A stretch of DNA of 12,979 nt from a bacterium (GTDB lineage: Bacteria; BMS3Abin14), in NCBI GenBank assembly GCA_020350725.1, contig CP070719.1, positions 1,964,597-1,977,575 on the forward strand, written 5' to 3'. This document shows, piece after piece, positions 6,340 through 11,742 of the stretch (within the stretch, counting starts at the first letter, position 1; the number at the start of each line of letters is the position of its first letter). The notes beneath the pieces are model-generated. The model searched no databases, was not told where the DNA came from, and was given only the letters and a program-made list of their open reading frames with translations. The translations under genes and the position numbers were made by a program.

Positions 6340-6393
6340 ACCTGTAGTTCCACTGATACTGATACTTTACGCTCACCCAAACATATTGCGCCC

Positions 6394-7350
6394 TTATTCA
6401 GGCGTTGCGTCCTTCATATACTTGTAGAAATCGCTGTCCGTGGTGAGGACAAGCATGGAGTTGCCGTGCGCTCCCTCCCTGTAGCTCTCCAGGGTGCGGA
6501 GGAAAGCGTAGAACTCGGGGTCTCGGTTGTAAGCCCGGCCGTAGATAAGCGTGGCCTCCGCGTCGCCGCGGCCCCGGATCTCCTGCACCTTGCGGTAGGC
6601 CATGGAACGGATCTGCCGCAGCTCCCTCTCCATTTCACCCAGGATCTCCGCGCTGCGCCCCTCACCTTCCGATCGGAATTGGGCCGCGATCCTCTTGCGC
6701 TCGGAGATCATGCGTTCGTAAACCTTCTGCCGGACGCTCTCCACGTAATCCAGGCGCTTGATCCTGACGTCCACCAGCTCGATACCGTACTGGGGAATGA
6801 TCTTCTGGGCCTCGGTCAGGATGGTCCGTGTGATCTCCTCCCTGCCCCGGGCGATCTCCCTCTTAAGCTCCTCCTCACGCTCCCTGGGGACCGCCTCGAG
6901 GGCCTGGTCCTCGGGGATCACCCATGAGGTGCTCCGGACCAACTCCACCAGCTCGCTGTTCGACACCTCGTCGCGCACCACGGAATCGATGATGTCGTCA
7001 AGCCGTGACTGGGCTCCCGTTTCGGTGGCCACGTTCTCCAGGAATTTCTTGGCGTCTGCGATCCGCCAGCGCGCAGTGGTATCCACCCAGATGAACTCCC
7101 GTCCCTTGGTGGGGATCTGGTTGGGATCGCCGTCCCAGACGAGCAGGCGCTTTTCGAAGAGCCGGACCACCTGGATAAAGGGCAGCTTGAAATGTAGGCC
7201 CGCCTCGGTGATCGTGTCTCCCACGGGCCTGCCGAACTGCACGATGATCGCCTGTTTTCCCTCTTCCAGGATGTAGAACGCGCTGGTGATGGTCACGAGA
7301 AGAACCGCTATCAGGATGAAGATTGTACTGGTCTTGAACGAGAGTTTCAT
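6394..7350 (-). CDS. hflC: HflC, SPFH/band-7 membrane protein, FtsH protease modulator
   Basis: HflC forms with HflK a large cage in the inner membrane that surrounds FtsH and limits its proteolysis of membrane proteins. The 318-residue product has a short N-terminal cytoplasmic tip, one membrane segment (about residues 7-26, FILIAVLLVTITSAFYIL) and then the SPFH domain, beginning with EEGKQAIIVQFGRPVGD and including GLHFKLPFIQVV. The C-terminal half is a charged coiled coil (about 150-270) with ISERKRIAAQFRSEGEGRSA and RGDAEATLIYG, typical of HflC. Length agrees with the family. Start ATG 7350 is fixed by GGAGGG upstream and by the 4-bp ATGA overlap with the stop of hflK, implying translational coupling. 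No ftsH lies in the window. It is the last gene of the block before element A. Confidence 0.95.
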   Translation of the reverse strand: MKLSFKTSTIFILIAVLLVTITSAFYILEEGKQAIIVQFGRPVGDTITEAGLHFKLPFIQVVRLFEKRLLVWDGDPNQIPTKGREFIWVDTTARWRIADAKKFLENVATETGAQSRLDDIIDSVVRDEVSNSELVELVRSTSWVIPEDQALEAVPREREEELKREIARGREEITRTILTEAQKIIPQYGIELVDVRIKRLDYVESVRQKVYERMISERKRIAAQFRSEGEGRSAEILGEMERELRQIRSMAYRKVQEIRGRGDAEATLIYGRAYNRDPEFYAFLRTLESYREGAHGNSMLVLTTDSDFYKYMKDATPE

Positions 7351-8399
7351 CGCTGCCCTCCTTCCGTGGGCGCCGCCATACCTGAATCGAGACTGATCCA
7401 CGGCACAAGGGCCTTCTGTTCCTCGTCCACGATGTAGACCCCCTTAACATCCTTAAGGAAATCGTTCATGGCCTCGAGGTACAGCCTCCGCCGTGTCACC
7501 TGCGGAGCATTTCTGTACTGGGCCAGGATGGCCTGGAAGCGGGTAGCCTCACCTTCGGCCCGGTTGACCCGTTCCGTGGCGTATCCTTCAGCCTCGCTGA
7601 TGCTCTGCTCCGCCACACCACGGGCCTTGGGGATCTCGCGGTTGGCCATCTCCTGGGCCTGATTGATCGTCCGTTCCCTGTCCTGCCGGGATTCGTTGAC
7701 CTCGTTGAAGGCCGGCTTCACGGGGTCGGGCGGGGTCACGTCCTGAAGCTCCACGGTGACGAGGCGCACCCCGCTCTCGTACTCGGAAAGGACCTTCTGG
7801 ATCTCATCCTTCGCTTCGCTGGCGATCTCCACACGGCCCGTTGTCAGCACGGCGCTGCCGAGTCGGTTACCGACGGCGCGGCGCATGATCGCCTCCGTGA
7901 TGTCGCGGATGGTCTTGGGCGTGTCGCGCACGTTGAACAGGTATGCGATGGGGTCCTCGATGCGGTACTGAACGATCCACTGAACGTCGATGACGTTTAG
8001 GTCACCGGTCAACATCAGCGACTCGTCCGTGTAGGATCGGCTCTGGACGTACCGCGTCCTCTGACCCGGAGTGACGGCCGCAGTACGGAATCCAAACTCC
8101 TCCTTGAGGACGCGAGCTGTTGGCACCATCTGGGCCGTCTCGATGCCGAAGGGCAGTTTGAAGTGCAGCCCCGGGTCGGCCGTGCGCATGACCTTCCCGA
8201 ACCGCTGCACCACTCCCGTCTCCTCCGGTTGGACGGTAAACCAGCATGTCCAGGCGGCGATCCCCAAAACCACGAGGATGACTAAGGTGTTGATTGTGGG
8301 CCCCCCCTTGAACCCCCGGAACTTCTGGCGGATCTCATCCAGGGAGTCCTCAAGGGAAGGCTGCTGACCGCGTTGGGGCGGGGGCCATTTGAAAGCCAT
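7347..8399 (-). CDS. hflK: HflK, SPFH/band-7 membrane protein, FtsH protease modulator
   Basis: HflK is the partner of HflC in the FtsH-associated membrane complex. The 350-residue product starts with the family's cytoplasmic, Pro/Gly/Gln-containing leader (MAFKWPPPQRGQQPSLED), shorter than the Gly-rich leader of E. coli. One membrane segment follows (about 36-56, INTLVILVVLGIAAWTCWFTV). The SPFH domain begins QPEETGVVQRFGKV and includes DPGLHFKLPFGIETAQ. A coiled coil with NESRQDRERTINQAQEMANR and SEAEGYATERVNRAEGEATR precedes a conserved end, RRRLYLEAMNDFLKDVKGVYIVDE. ATG 8399 has a near-perfect AAGGAGGT (8405-8412) five bases upstream. It overlaps hflC by four bases. Upstream lies a 522-bp gene-poor stretch with a perfect 8-bp dyad that could be a regulatory site. 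Confidence 0.95.
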   Translation of the reverse strand: MAFKWPPPQRGQQPSLEDSLDEIRQKFRGFKGGPTINTLVILVVLGIAAWTCWFTVQPEETGVVQRFGKVMRTADPGLHFKLPFGIETAQMVPTARVLKEEFGFRTAAVTPGQRTRYVQSRSYTDESLMLTGDLNVIDVQWIVQYRIEDPIAYLFNVRDTPKTIRDITEAIMRRAVGNRLGSAVLTTGRVEIASEAKDEIQKVLSEYESGVRLVTVELQDVTPPDPVKPAFNEVNESRQDRERTINQAQEMANREIPKARGVAEQSISEAEGYATERVNRAEGEATRFQAILAQYRNAPQVTRRRLYLEAMNDFLKDVKGVYIVDEEQKALVPWISLDSGMAAPTEGGQR

Positions 8400-8450
8400 G
8401 AAATACCTCCTTCGAGTCCACATGGTTCGTGGCGCTAGAGAATGCGGGTG

Positions 8451-8473
8451 ACTGACAGCGTTATCCTGTCAGT
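8451..8473. promoter_or_regulatory. Perfect 8-bp inverted repeat in the hflK 5' region, candidate operator
   Basis: ACTGACAG (8451-8458) and CTGTCAGT (8466-8473) are exact reverse complements with a seven-base spacer, about 52 bp before the hflK start. On the minus strand it comes just after an AT-rich segment that could carry promoter elements. It could bind a dimeric regulator or form a hairpin in the leader. No known operator was recognised. Confidence 0.4.
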
Positions 8474-8691
8474 GATCAATATATAAAATATATCAGAAGA
8501 CCTTCCACCATTGGGGGTTAAAGAGGGGGATCCGGAGGTTAGTTGGCGGTGTGGAGTCCTCGTGAGCCATAATACCGGAATCCGGCCGGAGAACAAGAGA
8601 ACAGGGGGGCGGAGTGGGAGATTATGGCATTGTTCCAAAATCGGTGCAAGCAGCATGGCCGTCAGGCCAAGGGAAAGCCCGCCCTGAGATT

Positions 8692-8722
8692 ACCGAGGGG
8701 GAGAGGATCGAGGTGAGGGGGA
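8692..8722. repeat. Possible copy of a widespread purine-rich intergenic repeat
   Basis: On the minus strand this reads CCCCCTCACCTCGATCC and then TCTCCCCCTCGG. The style is that of a common intergenic repeat of many proteobacterial genomes. Only one half is present, and the identification rests on memory of the pattern. Confidence 0.3.
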
Positions 8723-8887
8723 AAAATCGGGGCGTCTGATTCATTCTCTCGGAAATGCCAAAATCCACTTCCTGGCCACAGGACAACGGCGGTGAGATGA
8801 AGTTTTTCACGCGGAGGCCTCAGTCGAGACGGAACTCCTCGGCTATTAGGGCTGAGCAACGGGCAGTCGCGCAAAGGGCGTGGGCAA

Positions 8888-8918
8888 ACGCCAAAATACG
8901 ACCCCAGGTTATTTATGT
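8888..8918. repeat. Half copy of a GGGGTC-core repeat related to elements A and B
   Basis: CCAAAATACGACCCCAGGTT parallels the right end of element A (GGCAAGATGCGACCCCAGGTT, cited here without its first base), and the similarity continues as ATTTATGTTCC against ATTGTTCC. No inverted partner arm is seen nearby, so it is a solo end or a relative of another subfamily. It ends four bases before the stop codon of the DUF1059 gene. Confidence 0.6.
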
Positions 8919-8921
8919 TCC

Positions 8922-9116
8922 TCAGGCGGCAGGCGTCCCCTCCCGGATCCCTTTGAGAATCTCATTGCGGAGTTCAGCCGTGTCGTCATGGCCGTGAACC
9001 GCCATGGCGTGCTGGACCGCGGCCTCCAGGAGCTCCTCCTTCGAATCCGCCGAGATGGCGATGGAGCACTGTGAAACGCTGGGCTGCTCGCGGCAATCGA
9101 CATAGTATCTGGCCAT
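8922..9116 (-). CDS. DUF1059 small protein
   Basis: The 64-residue product begins MARYYVDCREQPSVSQCSIA and continues DSKEELLEAAVQHAMAVHGH, followed by a short helix ELRNEILKGIREG. This is the layout of DUF1059: a Cys near the start (Cys8), a second Cys (Cys17), then an 'EELL-x-A-x-x-H-A-x-x-x-H' helix with His36, His41 and His43. The Cys/His pattern may suggest metal binding, but the function of the family is unknown. ATG 9116 is chosen because GGAGGAGGT lies eight bases upstream and the homologous part starts there; the frame extends back to 9182 through a hairpin and is unlikely to be coding. It lies upstream of hflKC on the same strand but 522 bp away, so common transcription is doubtful. 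Confidence 0.75.
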   Translation of the reverse strand: MARYYVDCREQPSVSQCSIAISADSKEELLEAAVQHAMAVHGHDDTAELRNEILKGIREGTPAA

Positions 9117-9157
9117 GGTCAAGTACCTCCTCCCGCCGCTGAAAAGTGCACCGAACT

Positions 9158-9174
9158 GTCCCCGGTTCGGGGAC
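9158..9174. promoter_or_regulatory. Hairpin in the 5' region of the DUF1059 gene
   Basis: GTCCCC (9158-9163) and GGGGAC (9169-9174) form a 6-bp stem with a five-base loop. An alternative CCGAAC (9151-9156) with GTTCGG (9165-9170) overlaps it, so two exclusive folds are possible. It could be a control element of the leader or another short palindromic repeat. Confidence 0.35.
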
Positions 9175-9233
9175 GCTTTCATCCATTTTAACAGATTATG
9201 GATCAGATAGTTTTTCCTGGGTGGATAACACCC

Positions 9234-9386
9234 GGGGTCGCATCTTGCCTTTTAACCTTTTCCCTGTAAGATTGTTTGCCTCACATGTGCAAGGAGGCAG
9301 GATGCCGGTTCAATACACACCGGACTGTTTCCAGGCCAGTAACGTGGCTCGAACGATCAAAAGGTTAAAAGGCAAGATGCGACCCC
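9234..9386. repeat. Palindromic element B, 153 bp, homologous to element A in opposite orientation
   Basis: Arms 9234-9261 and 9359-9386 are perfect reverse complements over 28 bp and identical to those of element A over 27 bp. The total length is exactly 153 bp, as in A. When B is reversed, its inner sequence next to the right arm (AACAATCTTACAGGGA) aligns with that of A (AACAATCCTGCAGGGA), and GGCATCCTG is shared as well, while most of the rest of the interior has diverged. The element ends 29 bp before the xdhC start, so it forms the immediate upstream region of the xdhC operon. On the other side it lies 117 bp from the start of the DUF1059 gene. No ORF of note and no transposase. Confidence 0.88.
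9305..9323. repeat. Internal hairpin of element B
   Basis: CCGGT (9305-9309) and ACCGG (9319-9323) pair around a nine-base loop. In reversed orientation the hairpin lies between CAGT and CATCCTG, as the hairpin at 6104-6121 does in element A, although its stem sequence is different. Confidence 0.45.
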
Positions 9387-9415
9387 AGGTTTCCGGGTTC
9401 AGGAGGTAGCGTCCG

Positions 9416-10471
9416 ATGCTTTCTCTGTGGTCCGATATCTTCCGGTGCCTTCAACGGGGTGAAGCGGTTGTGGTCGCCACCGTCGTCCAGAACAGCGGAT
9501 CGACGCCGCGCACCTCCGGATCCAAGATGGTCGTCTACAGCGATGGCCGGATCTCCGGCACCATCGGCGGAGGCGCCCTGGAGGGCGATGTCATCCGGTC
9601 CGCTCTGAACCGCTATTCCACCCGGAATGCAGGCGTCAGATCGTATGACCTGACCGACACGGCCGCCCCCGACGATCTGGACCTGATCTGCGGCGGGCGC
9701 ATGCAGGTCCTGATCGAGTATGTCCCCGTCGATGACGCAAGCCTCGAAGTGTACCGTGTCCTCAAGGACGAGATCCGCACCTTGCGGCCGGTCCTTTTTG
9801 TCAGACGGCTGGTGGGTGATGACAACCATCTGGAAACGGATCTCGCGGTGCTGACCGCCGGGGGCGAGCGGGCGGGATCGATATCCCTCCCGGCGGACCT
9901 GGTGGCGACGCTGCGCGGGCATGCCGCCGATTGCCGGTCGGCCAGCATGCTTGCCGTGGATGATCTGCGGTATATCGTGGAGCCGATCCTGCCGGCGGAG
10001 ACGGTCTACGTCGTGGGGGCGGGGCATGTGTCCAGGGAGATCGCCCGGCTGACCGGCCGGGTCGGGTTTGCCACCGTCGTCATCGACGACAGGCCCGAAT
10101 TTGCCACCGAGGAGAGGTTCCCGTCAGCCGATGCCGTTCTCGTCCGACCCGACTACGATCAGGTTTTTGCCGGTCTTGACGTCGATGCCGACAGCTGCAT
10201 CGTCATCGTCACTAGGGGCCACCGTTTCGACAGACAGGTGCTGGCACAGGCCCTCCAAACGAATGCCGGCTATATCGGTATGATCGGCAGCAGCCGAAAA
10301 AGAGATACGGTCTACGGCGCGCTGATCGAAGAAGGCATCGACCCGGACGATCTCGATCGGGTGCACTGTCCGGTGGGCCTGGACATCGAGGCCGAAACGC
10401 CGGCCGAGATCGCAGTGAGCATCGTGGCCCAGCTGATCCGGCACCGTGCCCGCCAGAGGGCCAATGCCTGA
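9416..10471 (+). CDS. xdhC: XdhC family protein, molybdenum cofactor sulfuration and insertion
   Basis: XdhC proteins bind the molybdenum cofactor, promote its sulfuration and hand it to xanthine dehydrogenase-type enzymes. The 351-residue product has both family domains. The N-terminal XdhC/CoxI domain shows NSGSTPRTSGSKMVV (26-40), SGTIGGGALEGDV (47-59) and ICGGRMQVLIEY (91-102), whose Cys92 is the conserved cofactor-site residue. The C-terminal Rossmann-like domain shows VYVVGAGHVSREIARL (197-212), VIDDRPEFATEERFP (222-236), IGMIGSSRKRD (287-297) and CPVGLDIEAETPAEIAVSI (318-336). All are intact. Start ATG 9416 has AGGAGGT 10-16 bases upstream. The gene overlaps the next by 8 bp. Upstream, element B ends 29 bp before the start, so promoter signals must lie in or beyond that element. 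The convergent molybdenum hydroxylase is a likely client. Confidence 0.93.
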   Translation: MLSLWSDIFRCLQRGEAVVVATVVQNSGSTPRTSGSKMVVYSDGRISGTIGGGALEGDVIRSALNRYSTRNAGVRSYDLTDTAAPDDLDLICGGRMQVLIEYVPVDDASLEVYRVLKDEIRTLRPVLFVRRLVGDDNHLETDLAVLTAGGERAGSISLPADLVATLRGHAADCRSASMLAVDDLRYIVEPILPAETVYVVGAGHVSREIARLTGRVGFATVVIDDRPEFATEERFPSADAVLVRPDYDQVFAGLDVDADSCIVIVTRGHRFDRQVLAQALQTNAGYIGMIGSSRKRDTVYGALIEEGIDPDDLDRVHCPVGLDIEAETPAEIAVSIVAQLIRHRARQRANA

Positions 10472-11591
10472 TCTGCGCATCGCCGCCCTCATCCCGGCAG
10501 CCGGCATGTCCTCCCGGATGAAGGCCTTCAAACCGCTCCTCGACCTCGGAGGGCAGACGTTCATCGAACGGGCGGTGAGACTCTTCGAGACCGCCGGGGT
10601 CACGGACGTGGTCACAGTAATCGGACACCGGCGCGGCGACCTGATGCCCGTTCTGGCCCGAACGGTCTGCCGCTGGGTCTTCAATCCCCACTATCGTGAC
10701 GGGATGTTCACATCTGTCCAGCAGGGGGCGAGGGAGCTGCACCGGTCCTGTGACGCGTTCTTCGTCCTCCCGGTGGACACGCCTCTCGTCCGCCCCCTGA
10801 CAGTCCGGCACCTCATGGAGGCCTACGCCCGCCGGTCACCCCTCATCTGCTATCCCCGATTCATGGACAGACGGGGACACCCTCCCCTCATCGACAGCCG
10901 CCTCATCGATGAGATGCTGACCTACAGGGGAGGGGGAGGCCTGCGGGCCTTCCTGGCCAGACACGGAGACCGGGCCGAGACCGTGCCCGTCGCCGACGCC
11001 TATATCGGGATGGGCGCCAATACCCGGGAGGATCTCGAAGCACTGAGAAAGGCCCTCCCAAGGCATACCATCCCGTCCCCGGAGGAATGCCAGGTCCTGC
11101 TCACCCACCATTTCAGCGTTTCGCCCGCCATCGAGGGGCACAGCCGCGCGGTGGCCGGTGTCGCCCGCCGCCTGGGGAATGCCCTCAACGACTGCGGCCG
11201 CTCGTACGATCTCGATCTGCTGACGGCAGGTGGTCTGCTCCACGACATCTGCAAGGGCCAGAAGGGCCACGCCGACAGGGCCGCGGTAATATTGAGAGAG
11301 GCCGGTTTCCCGGAAGTGGCCGGCATCGTGGCCGAGCACATGGTCCTCCGTCCCAGGGGAGACGATGAGATCGATGAAGCGTCCCTGCTGTACCTGGCGG
11401 ACAGGATGGTGCAGGACGATCAAGTCGTCAGCCTGGATATGCGCAGGTCGGCCATGATGGAAAAATATGCCCGGAATGGACCGATCCGGCGGCTGATCTC
11501 CGAGCGGTTCCAGGCGGCCGAAACGATCCTGGCCCGGATCGAGGCCGTCGTCGGCAGGCAGGTGGAGAGCATCCTGAGCGAGGGTCGATAG
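10464..11591 (+). CDS. Nucleotidyltransferase-HD fusion, probable molybdenum cofactor cytidylyltransferase (DVU_1551-like)
   Basis: The 375-residue product joins two domains. Residues 1-200 are an NTP transferase of the MobA/MocA type: IPAAGMSSRMKAFKPLL (10-26) is the nucleotide-binding signature with its Lys23, DTP (105-107) is the metal-binding motif, and RRGHP (136-140) is typical of MocA. MocA adds CMP to the molybdenum cofactor for xanthine dehydrogenase/aldehyde oxidase enzymes. Residues 215-340 are an HD domain with His226, His260-Asp261, His269, His292 and Asp313, all the metal ligands expected of an HD hydrolase. I recall this fusion as the DVU_1551 family of Desulfovibrio. What the HD half hydrolyses is unknown; turnover of the dinucleotide cofactor or a signalling nucleotide are guesses. 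Start ATG 10464 overlaps the xdhC stop by 8 bp and has AGAGGG at 10455-10460; an in-frame GTG at 10446 is less likely. Confidence 0.85.
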   Translation: MPDLRIAALIPAAGMSSRMKAFKPLLDLGGQTFIERAVRLFETAGVTDVVTVIGHRRGDLMPVLARTVCRWVFNPHYRDGMFTSVQQGARELHRSCDAFFVLPVDTPLVRPLTVRHLMEAYARRSPLICYPRFMDRRGHPPLIDSRLIDEMLTYRGGGGLRAFLARHGDRAETVPVADAYIGMGANTREDLEALRKALPRHTIPSPEECQVLLTHHFSVSPAIEGHSRAVAGVARRLGNALNDCGRSYDLDLLTAGGLLHDICKGQKGHADRAAVILREAGFPEVAGIVAEHMVLRPRGDDEIDEASLLYLADRMVQDDQVVSLDMRRSAMMEKYARNGPIRRLISERFQAAETILARIEAVVGRQVESILSEGR

Positions 11592-11739
11592 AGGTCTGGT
11601 TCGACCTGCTCGCCTCTCTGGAGAGGGCCGAAAGGCGGAATCGCCGGGAAAGGTGAAAACCAAGCCTTCGCCGGGGCTAACGGACGGGAGGGAAATAGTT
11701 CCCTGGTGAACCCGCAAGTCCTATCCGATGAAGGCGGGT
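11592..11739. other. Convergent spacer with a series of small hairpins
   Basis: In 148 bp there are CCTCT/AGAGG with a 4-base loop (about 11613-11626), GCC-GAAA-GGC (a GAAA tetraloop hairpin just after it), AGCC/GGCT (about 11663-11678), GGGAA/TTCCC (11690-11703) and the 9-bp dyad at 11707-11742. No ORF with a ribosome site is seen. Termination signals for the two convergent genes are the simplest reading. Confidence 0.4.
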
Positions 11740-11742
11740 TCA
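11707..11742. terminator. 9-bp inverted repeat at the 3' end of the molybdenum hydroxylase gene
   Basis: TGAACCCGC (11707-11715) and GCGGGTTCA (11734-11742) are exact reverse complements with an 18-base loop. The right arm includes the stop codon of the minus-strand gene. No T-tract follows on either strand, so it may act with Rho or protect the 3' end. Confidence 0.4.

Larger units (their letters stand above)
6185..6393. other. Spacer between element A and hflC with several dyads
   Basis: No gene is visible. The stretch starts with AGGTTATTGTTCC, close to what follows the related half-element near 8904. It contains a direct repeat of GGAAAGCGGG (6224-6233 and 6248-6257), a 7-bp hairpin at 6272-6289, a candidate terminator at 6312-6339, and a short tandem ACTGAT repeat near 6351-6365. 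Confidence 0.55.
8400..8921. other. Gene-poor stretch upstream of hflK
   Basis: None of the open frames here has a ribosome site or recognisable product. It holds the 5' region of hflKC with a dyad at 8451-8473 and an AT-rich near-palindrome at about 8479-8493, a purine-rich repeat-like segment at 8692-8722, and a half copy of a GGGGTC-core element at 8888-8918. It looks like accumulated small repeats rather than a decayed gene. Confidence 0.5.

Noticed and set aside
6032-9386. Composite transposon or genomic island bounded by A and B
   Set aside because: There is no transposase or cargo-like gene inside; hflKC is core housekeeping. Independent insertions of a small element are simpler.
9146-9409. 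Short plus-strand frame through element B, with a similar one through element A
   Set aside because: The shared peptides (for example RLKGKMRPQV) come only from the identical arms; the interiors do not conserve a reading frame.
9365-10027. Open frame of 220 codons on the minus strand
   Set aside because: Antisense shadow of xdhC.
10836-11717. Open frame of 293 codons on the minus strand
   Set aside because: Antisense shadow of the nucleotidyltransferase-HD gene, a usual effect of high GC.
11592-11742. Riboswitch for molybdenum cofactor, cobalamin or cyclic di-GMP
   Set aside because: Some fragments (GAAA tetraloop, GAAAACC) recall such RNAs, but the conserved cores do not line up and no gene follows on either strand in the right direction.
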